A stretch of DNA of 7,423 bases from Candidatus Sigynarchaeota archaeon (GTDB lineage: Archaea; Asgardarchaeota; Jordarchaeia; Jordarchaeales; Jordarchaeaceae), in assembly GCA_030587505.1 (NCBI GenBank), contig JAUQYY010000250.1, forward strand, positions 1 to 7,423. The letters are read 5' to 3'. The translations under genes were made by a program, and so were the position numbers. The notes under the pieces are model-generated. The model did no database searches. It saw nothing but the letters and a program-made list of their open reading frames with translations, and was not told the origin of the DNA. This document shows positions 1 to 5,938 of this stretch, in pieces (the first letter of the stretch is position 1; every line of letters starts with the position of its first letter).

Positions 1-1
1 C

Positions 2-319
2 GGGATTGTGCTTCTTAATCTTATGGAGGGGGCTGACAGGGTGATACTGATTGATGCTGTTTTGGGTGGCGGGTCACCGGGGGAGATCTACGTTCTTGGC
101 TTGGACAGGTTGATGGGTGGCAGAGTGAAGTTCTTTTCTCTCCACGAGATGGACCTATTGTCGGTTCTCAGGATCGGAAAGGAGTTGGGTAAGCTGCCCC
201 CTGAGCTTGTGTTGATAGGCGTTGAGCCCAAGAACTACCAGGAGTACACCATGGAGCTTTCACCAGAGGTAAGAGCCGCCATTCCGAGGGTGATTGAGAA
301 GGTGCTTGAACTTCTCTAG
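2..319 (+). CDS. [NiFe]-hydrogenase maturation protease (HycI/HyaD/HoxW family), C-terminal part
   Basis: This is the endopeptidase that trims the C-terminus of the hydrogenase large subunit after nickel insertion, acting in the cytoplasm. The reading frame is open through the left edge, so the N-terminus is outside the window. That missing part carries the family's first motif, a G-N-x-L-x-x-D-D/E-type loop with the first metal ligand. About 106 residues are visible. The segment VILIDAV (Asp codon 53-55) matches the conserved 'VDA' metal-binding aspartate. FFSLHEMDLL (His codon 143-145) matches the 'SLHE' histidine ligand. LIGVEPK and ELSPEVRAAIPRVIE are the usual C-terminal signatures. The GTG at position 8 is internal and should not be taken as a start. 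The stop TAG is followed at once by a T7 tract. No hydrogenase subunit is visible here; one may lie upstream. The assignment is firm for the family, while the subtype cannot be told from this fragment. Confidence 0.88.
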   Translation, partial: GIVLLNLMEGADRVILIDAVLGGGSPGEIYVLGLDRLMGGRVKFFSLHEMDLLSVLRIGKELGKLPPELVLIGVEPKNYQEYTMELSPEVRAAIPRVIEKVLELL

Positions 320-326
320 TTTTTTT
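320..326 (+). terminator. Oligo-T terminator after the hydrogenase protease gene
   Basis: Seven T residues start directly after the TAG stop codon, followed by a pyrimidine-rich stretch. Oligo-T tracts without a strong hairpin are a known archaeal termination signal. A new promoter lies at about 360, so separate transcription units are likely. Confidence 0.5.
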
Positions 327-359
327 CCCTGCTCTTCAGGTGATCTCCTGCGGGGGTAT

Positions 360-369
360 TTTTTTATAA
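360..369 (+). promoter_or_regulatory. TATA-box-like promoter of pyrF
   Basis: A T-run leading into TTTTTATAAT lies about 35-43 bp upstream of the pyrF GTG start. This would place the transcription start near 390, giving a very short leader that contains the G-rich ribosome-binding sequence GGGGTGTGAT (391-400). Confidence 0.5.
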
Positions 370-402
370 TGGTTCAATCTCTCTCTTTTAGGGGTGTGAT
401 TC

Positions 403-1179
403 GTGTCGATTTTTAGGGAAAAGCTTGAAAAGTGTGCCCGGGTGAACGATAGCCGCGTGGTCCTCGCCTTGGACCTGTCGGTGTCGACTAGAAAGAAGGA
501 TTACCGGGAGAAACTGCTGGAGATGGTTAGGCGTGTTTTGGGTGATGTTAGGGAGCACATCGCGGGAGTTAAGGTAAATTTTCAGCTTCTGCTTCCCCTC
601 GGCCTTTTCGAGGGGATTCAAATGTTAATTGAGGACGCGGCTGGCTACGGTCTTCCCGTGATTATGGACTGCAAGCTGAACGACGTTGGACACACGAATG
701 AATGGGCTGCGCGTCACTTTTTTGACGCTGGTTTTGACGCTCTCATCGCCAACCCCTTTGTGGGATGGAAGGACGGTTTGGAAAGAGTTTTCAGCGTAGC
801 GAAGGAGTACAAGAGAGGGATTATCCTCTTGGTGTATATGTCCCACCCCGGCGCCGTGGAGGGGTATGGGCAGAAGGTGATCAGCGGCAGGAAAGTTCGT
901 TTTCAGTACGAGGTTTTCGCTGAGAGGGCGAAGGCGTGGAGAGCAGATGGAGTTGTTGTCGGCGCCACACGCCCGGAGATAATAAGAAGGGTTTCAGAAA
1001 TTATTGGAGGAGAATTTCCAATCTTTAGTCCGGGTATCGGCTTTCAGGGGGGCCTCATTGGTGAGGCTTTTACGGCTGGCGCTTCCTACGCCATAGTTGG
1101 ACGCTCAATCTACCAGTCTGAGAATCCTAAGGAATCAGCCTTGAGAATAAAGACCGAGATCAATCGCGTGCTGGGGTAA
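403..1179 (+). CDS. pyrF: Orotidine 5'-phosphate decarboxylase
   Basis: This enzyme catalyses the last step of UMP synthesis, decarboxylating OMP to UMP in the cytoplasm through a metal-free TIM barrel. The substrate aspartate is in LALDLS (D24) and a lysine of the charged network is in GVKVNF (K57). The hallmark D-x-K-x-x-D signature is D89, K91, D94 in MDCKLNDVGHT, where K91 is the proton donor. MSHPGA (146-151) is the archaeal-type strand. SPGIGFQGG (209-217) and VGRSIY (R234) form the phosphate-binding part. At 258 residues it is some 30 longer than many archaeal homologues, the extra length lying mainly after MSHPGA. The GTG start is the first possible one, since an in-frame TGA lies two codons upstream, and a G-rich ribosome-binding site precedes it. 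The gene has its own promoter and converges on the next gene with only 31 bp between. Its codons favour G or T at the third position, unlike the genes further right. Confidence 0.95.
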   Translation: MSIFREKLEKCARVNDSRVVLALDLSVSTRKKDYREKLLEMVRRVLGDVREHIAGVKVNFQLLLPLGLFEGIQMLIEDAAGYGLPVIMDCKLNDVGHTNEWAARHFFDAGFDALIANPFVGWKDGLERVFSVAKEYKRGIILLVYMSHPGAVEGYGQKVISGRKVRFQYEVFAERAKAWRADGVVVGATRPEIIRRVSEIIGGEFPIFSPGIGFQGGLIGEAFTAGASYAIVGRSIYQSENPKESALRIKTEINRVLG

Positions 1180-1210
1180 CTCAACGGAGGAAGGGGGGTG
1201 AGTGGATGAT

Positions 1211-1735
1211 TCATTTTTTCTCGTGTTCGGGGTGTTTTGCCCGTTGTTTTTGAATATTTTCAACTATCTCTTCGAGTTTGAGTATGAGTTTGGGGTAGAA
1301 TTTCTGGTAGCTTTCTATCTCCTTTTTGGTTTTGTCAACGAGGTCGATGAAGTTTCTGATGGCTCGAACCCTCTCCTCGAAGTTTACCAATAGTTCGGTC
1401 TCACGCCTCAGCAGTGTTTCCATGTCTATCAGCCCCTCGAGGGCGTTGCGCAGATAGAAGGAGGTTTCTTCGGGGTCCTTTGCGCTCAGCGCCTGCTTTA
1501 CCCAGAACAGTTGGGAGATGAACTCGTTGACCGCCCTCTGCCTCAGCTCGAGATACTCTGTTATCCTCTGGAGATATATCTGTGAGTCCTCGGCCAGCTC
1601 CATGTACTTCTCGGAGTGCTCTCTCATGAATTCGGCTGAGTCTATCTCAACCTCGTGCTTTTCTCTCATTTCCCTTATCAGACTTTGACACAGATCCACG
1701 TACTCCTGGATCTGCTCCCGATATTTGGATTCCAA
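1211..1735 (-). CDS. Predicted all-helical coiled-coil protein, function unknown
   Basis: I do not recognise this 174-residue protein. It is almost entirely charged helix with very few Gly or Pro, and runs with hydrophobic spacing appear at about 4-28, 33-84, 92-137 and 139-165. A short break occurs around SAKDPEETS (84-92), and the C-terminus is a basic, disordered-looking tail ending in EHEKK. There is no signal peptide or membrane segment, so it is probably cytoplasmic. One cysteine is present (C16). The start is TTG: an in-frame stop lies upstream, AAGGGG (complement of 1742-1747) sits just 5' of it, and the next Met is residue 23. The gene is transcribed away from the membrane-protein gene across a 260-bp spacer and converges on pyrF. 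A structural, scaffold or antitoxin-like adaptor role is possible but not supported by any motif. The minus strand is clearly the coding one, because its plus-strand overlap lacks protein-like composition. Confidence 0.75.
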   Translation of the reverse strand: MESKYREQIQEYVDLCQSLIREMREKHEVEIDSAEFMREHSEKYMELAEDSQIYLQRITEYLELRQRAVNEFISQLFWVKQALSAKDPEETSFYLRNALEGLIDMETLLRRETELLVNFEERVRAIRNFIDLVDKTKKEIESYQKFYPKLILKLEEIVENIQKQRAKHPEHEKK

Positions 1736-1765
1736 CTCAAGCCCCTTAGATACAAGGGAATACTT

Positions 1766-1780
1766 TGATATTTATTTTTA
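1766..1780 (-). promoter_or_regulatory. TATA-like promoter of the coiled-coil gene
   Basis: Read on the minus strand this is TAAAAATAAATATCA, an AT-only box about 30-45 bp upstream of the TTG start. Initiation about 26 bp downstream would give a leader of roughly 12 nt that starts close to the AAGGGG ribosome-binding site. Confidence 0.4.
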
Positions 1781-1838
1781 ACTAAAAATTGATACAAAGA
1801 ACCTTCGGGGAGCGAAAGAGGATCCGGAAAACAGCTCT

Positions 1839-1916
1839 CATCTCCTGAGATGTACCAAAAACTAAAGATGTACTTTTCAAACGGAGTTGCCGGGTAGCCT
1901 TGGCCTTTAGGCTGCC
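1839..1916. promoter_or_regulatory. Repeat-rich divergent control region
   Basis: The spacer between the coiled-coil and membrane-protein genes holds three symmetrical or repeated elements. There is a 14-bp palindrome-like site, CATCTC-CT-GAGATG (1839-1852). There is a direct repeat AGATGTAC at 1848-1855 and 1866-1873, 18 bp apart, its first copy overlapping the palindrome. There is also an inverted repeat GGTAGCC (1893-1899) with GGCTGCC (1910-1916), pairing over 7 bp with one G-U and a 10-nt loop, just 5' of the TTTAAATA box. These could be operator sites for one or both divergent genes. This is an inference, since no regulator is visible. Confidence 0.35.
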
Positions 1917-1922
1917 TTGTTG

Positions 1923-1930
1923 TTTAAATA
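1923..1930 (+). promoter_or_regulatory. TATA box of the membrane-protein gene
   Basis: TTTAAATA is a textbook archaeal box A. It predicts a start near 1952 and a leader of about 45 nt. That leader contains an AT-rich inverted repeat, TTATT-AAA-AATAA (1958-1970), and ends with the ribosome-binding site GGAGG at 1988-1992. Confidence 0.5.
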
Positions 1931-1999
1931 GAAACCTTTTTAGTATAGAGTTGCGCCTTATTAAAAATAATCGCTTTCATCGGTTCCGGAGGCCCTGTG

Positions 2000-3352
2000 A
2001 TGAGTAGGAGAATCGGTGGCGTCATAGCAGTCAGGCTCCTCGTTGTAATCTGCGCCTTAGGTTTACCGATATATTTTGCTCTACTGTTTGCTGTCTCCCC
2101 CTACAAGATTTACCAGTATCCGTTTCCCATTGACCCTAATCTGGCCTATCTCCCCTTCTACCAATCTATGATTCAGGCTTTTCAGTTCTTTAACACCACG
2201 GATTACCTGATGAACTATGTGGTCGCCCCGATCTCTTTCTCGCTTCCCTGGCTCCTTTTCATAGTGATAAACAGGACACGCTTGGCCAACACGTTTTCCA
2301 CGATAAACAGCAGCACCACACTCATTCCCCTGCGGTACCGAATCTTCTATGGTTTCAACACCCTGATTGTTATACTGTTCTTCATACTCCCGACGATTTC
2401 ACCCATCCTGGGCATCTTCGCGGGAATAATCCTCGCGGGTAGAATAGTGACCATGAGCGACTGGGTTTGGAAGGCCAGCAGAGCGACCCGGGTACTGTAC
2501 ACCTCTCTCCTCGTACTCATGATATGCCCCCTGCCGGTCTACGCGGCGTACGTTTTCTACAGCGAGCGGATATTCGCCCTCCTCGCGAACTGGATATGGG
2601 GAATATGGACGAACCTCCAGGTGATGGTTAACGTGGTCGCCATGTGCATAGTCGGCTCCCTCGCCGTCGGCTCCATAATCTGGCTCGTTTTCGCGGGAGC
2701 GGGAGAATTTGAGGCTCAAACCTACGGGATAAAAATGACAGAGGTGCCCTACAAGCTCCTAGCAATCTTCCAGTTCATAGTCTTTCTGATTCTAGACTAC
2801 CTGACGCTGCCCTACGTTTACCTCCCAGGAGTAAACCCGTCTGGCTACATAACCTGGGGTGGAGACCCAGAACTCCTTTTCAACTACATCAACTACGCCT
2901 GCCTCGGAATAATAGGTTTCGTAACCCTGATATGCCTTGTTAAGGGCCTCCAGAGAGGCACCGGGTTCAACCCCTCACTGGTTGGCTTCGTCTTTGCGGG
3001 TTCGTTTCTAGGAGTGGACTACTTCACCGGCAGGTACATAATCCAGCTGGCAACGGTACCCAAGTACCTGTCATTGTACCTGTACACCATACCAGACCTC
3101 GTGGTGAAGTGGGTTCCATATCAGTACTGGTCCAACCTGTACATTCCCGTGCAAGAAATTCCGAAAATCTTCACATACTTCTACATCGACACGGGAAACC
3201 CCACCTACCTCAACCTCGCGTACCAGATCTGGCACCTGATCCAAACAAACAGCATAATCATGACAACCGCCGTTCTAATAACCGTGGTGTTGTGGTTCCT
3301 TGTGTTTATCTGGAGCTTCGCCAGGTCATCCTCAACAGAAATAGTCTGGTAA
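2000..3352 (+). CDS. Polytopic membrane protein of unknown family
   Basis: This is an integral membrane protein of 450 residues with about nine or ten hydrophobic segments. Approximate positions, counted from the GTG at 1997, are 8-32, 72-92, 118-152 (long enough for two), 165-186, 208-233, 253-275, 297-317, 326-343 and 420-442. An extracellular or re-entrant stretch rich in Tyr, Trp and Pro (about 345-415) lies before the last helix. Positive residues cluster at the N-terminus (SRR) and in the loop around 157-165 (WKASRATR), suggesting a cytoplasmic N-terminus. I see no ATPase motif, catalytic motif, CXXC pair or transporter signature, so no function is offered. ATG at 2000 is preferred over GTG at 1997 because GGAGG at 1988-1992 then has 7-nt spacing. 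The gene stands alone under its own promoter, divergent from the coiled-coil gene and convergent with the 126-residue gene. It could be a transporter-like or lineage-specific envelope protein. Confidence 0.85.
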   Translation: MSRRIGGVIAVRLLVVICALGLPIYFALLFAVSPYKIYQYPFPIDPNLAYLPFYQSMIQAFQFFNTTDYLMNYVVAPISFSLPWLLFIVINRTRLANTFSTINSSTTLIPLRYRIFYGFNTLIVILFFILPTISPILGIFAGIILAGRIVTMSDWVWKASRATRVLYTSLLVLMICPLPVYAAYVFYSERIFALLANWIWGIWTNLQVMVNVVAMCIVGSLAVGSIIWLVFAGAGEFEAQTYGIKMTEVPYKLLAIFQFIVFLILDYLTLPYVYLPGVNPSGYITWGGDPELLFNYINYACLGIIGFVTLICLVKGLQRGTGFNPSLVGFVFAGSFLGVDYFTGRYIIQLATVPKYLSLYLYTIPDLVVKWVPYQYWSNLYIPVQEIPKIFTYFYIDTGNPTYLNLAYQIWHLIQTNSIIMTTAVLITVVLWFLVFIWSFARSSSTEIVW

Positions 3353-3392
3353 AAAGAGGCACAAGTGCTCAGACGAGAAACACACCACAAAA

Positions 3393-3417
3393 ACCCTTTC
3401 TAAAATAGGATAAGGGT
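3393..3417. terminator. Weak inverted repeat in the convergent 3353-3437 spacer
   Basis: ACCCTT (3393-3398) can pair with AAGGGT (3412-3417) around a 13-nt AT-rich loop, between two convergent gene ends. A short T5 run follows at about 3427-3431 on the plus strand. A small GCAC-AA-GTGC repeat also lies near 3360. Either may help terminate transcription, but both are weak. Confidence 0.25.
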
Positions 3418-3437
3418 AGAATGGATATTTTTCGGGT

Positions 3438-3818
3438 TCACAAGTTGCCTACGAATGCGGGTGGTTCGGCGAGCTTCACTATGGGAATATAGTGGTATTT
3501 TGGGTCTATTTCTATTGATTTTACGAAGCTGATGGATTCTTCGGGTTGACCCTGGTACCTGATGAACTGTCCCTCAGGCGCCTTGTCTCTCACCACGCAG
3601 ATGAACAGGGGAAGCCCTTTCAGCTCATAGTATCCGGGGAAGCTCACTGTCAAGGCCCCGTAGATGTGCTTTCCGTCCTTCTCGAAATAGAGAATCGAAG
3701 CCCCTCTTTCTCGTGTCATCCAAAAAACCAGCATTCTCGCGAGGTCTTCTAGGCTAGCCAGTTTAAGAGGAACCGCGGGTTGTAGTTGTCCATTTTCAGA
3801 CACGCTATCACCAACCAT
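3438..3818 (-). CDS. Small orphan protein, 126 residues, function unknown
   Basis: I do not recognise the family. A polar N-terminal tail (1-19) is followed by a helix, LEDLARMLVFWMTRERG (23-39). Alternating hydrophobic strands then follow: ASILYFE (40-46), HIYGALTVSF (51-60), YYELKGLPLFICVV (63-76), QFIRYQG (84-90), ISFVKSIEI (96-104) and YIPIVKL (110-116). This predicts a compact alpha plus beta domain, mostly beta. There is a single cysteine (C74), no signal peptide and no metal-binding cluster, so it is probably cytoplasmic. It starts with ATG with only a weak GTGA upstream, and TATA-like boxes lie about 30-50 bp upstream, so the leader may be short or absent. The third-position pattern and the in-frame stop just upstream support the start. 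It is divergent from the radical SAM gene. Possible roles range from ligand binding to a small adaptor; nothing in the sequence decides. Confidence 0.7.
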   Translation of the reverse strand: MVGDSVSENGQLQPAVPLKLASLEDLARMLVFWMTRERGASILYFEKDGKHIYGALTVSFPGYYELKGLPLFICVVRDKAPEGQFIRYQGQPEESISFVKSIEIDPKYHYIPIVKLAEPPAFVGNL

Positions 3819-3847
3819 TTCACTTTAGTAGGATTGATTTTAGAGAT

Positions 3848-3869
3848 TAATATAAAAAGGGTTTATATA
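3848..3869 (-). promoter_or_regulatory. TATA-like boxes of the 126-residue gene
   Basis: On the minus strand TTATATAAA (complement of 3861-3869) and TTTTATATTAAT (about 3847-3858) lie 30-50 bp upstream of the ATG. The distal box would give a leader of about 20 nt, the proximal one an almost leaderless mRNA. Confidence 0.4.
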
Positions 3870-3961
3870 AGATTATTCTCCAAAACCATCCAGAAATCTA
3901 AGAATTTAAACCCAGCTTCGAATTCACCATTACGAGTGTAGACAGCTCAGTTCTACCACAT

Positions 3962-3979
3962 TCGGATGGCTTTATCCGA
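3962..3979. repeat. Inverted repeat upstream of the radical SAM operon
   Basis: TCGGAT (3962-3967) and ATCCGA (3974-3979) form a perfect 6-bp inverted repeat with a 6-bp spacer. It ends 13 bp upstream of the putative TATA box at 3993, a position suited to an activator or repressor site. The rest of the 3819-4086 spacer is AT-rich and holds the two divergent promoters; I see no RNA gene in it. Confidence 0.3.
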
Positions 3980-3992
3980 TAGGTAAAAATGG

Positions 3993-4002
3993 ATTTAAAA
4001 AA
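3993..4002 (+). promoter_or_regulatory. TATA-like promoter of the radical SAM - trmI operon
   Basis: ATTTAAAAAA fits an archaeal box A and predicts initiation near 4020, leaving a leader of about 65 nt before the ATG at 4087. The leader ends with GAGGGT at about 4075-4080 as the ribosome-binding site. Confidence 0.4.
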
Positions 4003-4086
4003 CCGTGTAACATGGTTGTTTTGAGAAATTCAATCAGCACAATAGTAGTAGATGATGGGAATATCAAAGGGAACGAGGGTTAACAC

Positions 4087-5121
4087 ATGGAAAACGATGA
4101 TAACTGTTTAAGGGAGGCGGTCCTATTCGAGGAAACCGAGGGAAAGAGGGTTAGATGCCTCACCTGCATGCGCAGATGCGAAATTCCGGAGGGCGGAGTG
4201 GGATTCTGTAAAACTAGAAAGAACATCGGTGGGAAACTCTATACACTCGTCTACGGGGACATCTCCTCCATAAGCGCTAACCCCATCGAAAAGAAACCGT
4301 TCTTCCATTTCTACGTCGGCTCGAAAGCCCTAACAGTAGGCTCATGGTCCTGTAATTTTAGTTGTCCGTGGTGTCAGAACTGGGAAATCTCGAAGCGGCC
4401 TCCAGACGAGTTCAAGAACTACGTGAGTCCAGAGCGGTTCATTAGACTAGTTAAAGCTTACAGGTGCCATGGAACTTCCATCTCCTTCAACGAGCCAACC
4501 CTCATGCTAGAGTACTCCCTAGATGTTTTCAGACTTGCGAGGGATAAGGGGTACTACAACACCTACGTTACCAACGGTTATATGACCCCGGAAGCACTGA
4601 ATCTTCTCATAGAGAGCGGCTTGGACGCCATGAATGTGGACGTGAAGGGGTGTAAGGAAACCGTGCAAAAATACTGCGGCGCCGATGTGGACCATGTCTG
4701 GCGCAACATCCACGAAGCAAAAAAGAAGGGAATACACGTTGAGATAACCACACTCGTGATACCTCAGGTGAACGACGACCCGGATTGTCTAAGGAGCATA
4801 GCACGGAGAATAAGAAGTGAGGATCAGAACATTCCGTGGCACGTGACGAGGTTCCACCCGGAGTACAGGATGAGGGATAGAGAACCCACACCCATCAAGA
4901 CACTGGAGGAAGCTAGGCGGATAGGTCTGGAGGAAGGGTTAAAGTACGTCTACCTCGGAAACGTGCCGGGACACAGCGGAGAAAACACCTGGTGCCCCGG
5001 GTGTGGGGAACTGCTCATAGAGAGGTTTGTTTTCAGCATAACCAAGTATAGGGTCACAGGGGATAAGAGGTGCCCCGGGTGCGGCGCTGAGATTCCGCTC
5101 ACAGGGGAACCAGTCCTCTAA
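4087..5121 (+). CDS. Radical SAM protein of the AmrS type (AmmeMemoRadiSam system, PflA-related)
   Basis: This is a 344-residue radical S-adenosylmethionine enzyme, cytoplasmic and oxygen-sensitive. Four cysteines at the N-terminus (C24, C27, C31, C41) resemble a metal site. The 4Fe-4S motif C-x3-C-x2-C is C89, C93, C96, followed by QNWEIS. Other family marks are SFNEPT (133-138), VTNGY (161-165), NVDVKG (183-188), HVTRFHPEYRM (252-262) and YLGNVPGH (289-296). Two CPGCG knuckles at the C-terminus (C303/C306 and C329/C332) look like a zinc ribbon or rubredoxin-type site. This layout matches AmrS, which is often found with AMMECR1 and Memo proteins; neither partner is in this window. Older annotation calls such proteins pyruvate formate-lyase activating enzyme, which is probably wrong here as no glycyl-radical enzyme is seen. 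The reaction is not known to me. An in-frame TAA just upstream fixes the ATG start. trmI follows after 16 bp, so the two are co-transcribed. Confidence 0.88.
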   Translation: MENDDNCLREAVLFEETEGKRVRCLTCMRRCEIPEGGVGFCKTRKNIGGKLYTLVYGDISSISANPIEKKPFFHFYVGSKALTVGSWSCNFSCPWCQNWEISKRPPDEFKNYVSPERFIRLVKAYRCHGTSISFNEPTLMLEYSLDVFRLARDKGYYNTYVTNGYMTPEALNLLIESGLDAMNVDVKGCKETVQKYCGADVDHVWRNIHEAKKKGIHVEITTLVIPQVNDDPDCLRSIARRIRSEDQNIPWHVTRFHPEYRMRDREPTPIKTLEEARRIGLEEGLKYVYLGNVPGHSGENTWCPGCGELLIERFVFSITKYRVTGDKRCPGCGAEIPLTGEPVL

Positions 5122-5126
5122 AGGAA

Positions 5127-5132
5127 GGGAGG
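5127..5132 (+). promoter_or_regulatory. Ribosome-binding site of trmI
   Basis: GGGAGG lies in the 16-bp gap after the radical SAM stop codon. Spacing is 5 nt to ATG 5138 and 8 nt to ATG 5141, so either of the two adjacent Met codons could be used; 5141 has the more usual spacing. Confidence 0.6.
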
Positions 5133-5137
5133 CGAAG

Positions 5138-5905
5138 ATGATGAGCATAAACGAGGGTGACTACGTGCTCCTAATATACGACAGGAAAAGAAAGTGGCTC
5201 CTCAGAGCGGAGAAGGGAAAAAAGCACCACACCCACAAGGGAACAGTAGACTTCGACGACATTATCGGGAAGCCCTACGGATCCACAGTGCTCAGCAACC
5301 TGAACCACGAGTTCCATGTGGTCAAACCCACACCCATGGACATCATTCTGAAAATGCGGAGAGCCACACAGATAATCTACCCCAAGGACATTGGCCTCAT
5401 ACTCCTGAACACCGGCGTGGTGCCGGGCTGCAGGGTGGTGGAAGCCGGCACTGGAAGCGGAGCGCTAACAACCATCCTTGCGAACTACGTCAAACCTCAC
5501 GGGAGAGTGTACAGCTACGAGAACAGGGCAGAATTCCTGAACACGGCCAGGAAAAATCTTGAAAAAGCGGGAGTTTTAGAGTACGTGAAGCTGAAAAACA
5601 GGGACATTCTGGAGGGCATAGAGGAGGAAGAGGTCGATGCGGTTATACTCGACATAGCCACCCCATGGCTCGCAGTGAGATTAGCCTACGAAGCCCTCAA
5701 AGGGGGAGGACACTTTGCATCGTACTCGCCGACAATCGAACAGGTGCAAAAGACGGTGAAGGAGCTAAAGAAGGAGAAGTTCGTGGACCTTAGAACCCTC
5801 GAGTGCATCGTCAGGTACTTTAACGTGGAGGAGGGAAAAACCAGGCCTGAAACCAGGATGATAGGGCACACAGGCTACATGACGTTCGCGCGTAAGGTTC
5901 AATAA
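5138..5905 (+). CDS. trmI: tRNA (adenine-N1)-methyltransferase TrmI
   Basis: This enzyme transfers a methyl group from S-adenosylmethionine to N1 of A58 in the tRNA T-loop; archaeal members of this family are known to modify A57 as well. It normally works as a homotetramer. The N-terminal beta domain (1-60) carries GKKHHTHKG (27-35). RRATQIIYPKD (74-84) is the conserved segment before the Rossmann fold. The SAM motif I is VVEAGTGSGALT (100-111), the ribose-binding acidic residue is E128, and motif III is RDI (155-157). The catalytic-loop equivalent is LDIATPW (171-177), where most relatives have D-L-P-x-P-W. YSPTIEQV (196-203) and ETRMIGHTGYMTFARK (238-253) are typical ends. The length of 255 residues equals that of archaeal homologues. 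It lies 16 bp after the radical SAM gene and is presumably translated from the same mRNA. Codons favour A and C at third positions. The identification is secure; the exact site specificity is inferred. Confidence 0.95.
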   Translation: MMSINEGDYVLLIYDRKRKWLLRAEKGKKHHTHKGTVDFDDIIGKPYGSTVLSNLNHEFHVVKPTPMDIILKMRRATQIIYPKDIGLILLNTGVVPGCRVVEAGTGSGALTTILANYVKPHGRVYSYENRAEFLNTARKNLEKAGVLEYVKLKNRDILEGIEEEEVDAVILDIATPWLAVRLAYEALKGGGHFASYSPTIEQVQKTVKELKKEKFVDLRTLECIVRYFNVEEGKTRPETRMIGHTGYMTFARKVQ

Positions 5906-5938
5906 AAATAAATAGGAAGGGAGGAAAAAGAGAGGGGT

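Noticed and set aside
339..352. AGGTGATCTCCT, which resembles a ribosome-binding sequence, between the hydrogenase protease gene and pyrF
   Set aside because: No start codon with a meaningful open frame follows at a suitable distance, and it lies upstream of the pyrF promoter.
1202..1393. Plus-strand frame of 63 codons with a strong GGGGGGTGAG ribosome-binding-like sequence in front
   Set aside because: It lies antisense to the coiled-coil gene, and its Phe/Leu/Glu-rich translation is the complement of that gene's Glu/Lys-rich codons. The G-rich motif is in the pyrF 3' spacer and probably coincidental.
1888..1920. tRNA-like start (GCCGGGTAGCC followed by GGCT) in the divergent spacer
   Set aside because: Only a D-arm-like hairpin is present. 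No anticodon arm, T-loop GTTCRA sequence or closing acceptor stem follows.
2399..2719. Minus-strand 106-codon frame inside the membrane-protein gene
   Set aside because: Its Tyr/Glu/Arg/Gly-rich product is the antisense shadow of hydrophobic codons; the plus frame gives a coherent polytopic protein.
4087..5121. Annotation as pyruvate formate-lyase activating enzyme
   Set aside because: There is no glycyl-radical enzyme nearby, and the N- and C-terminal cysteine clusters and YLGNVPGH motif fit the AmrS type better.
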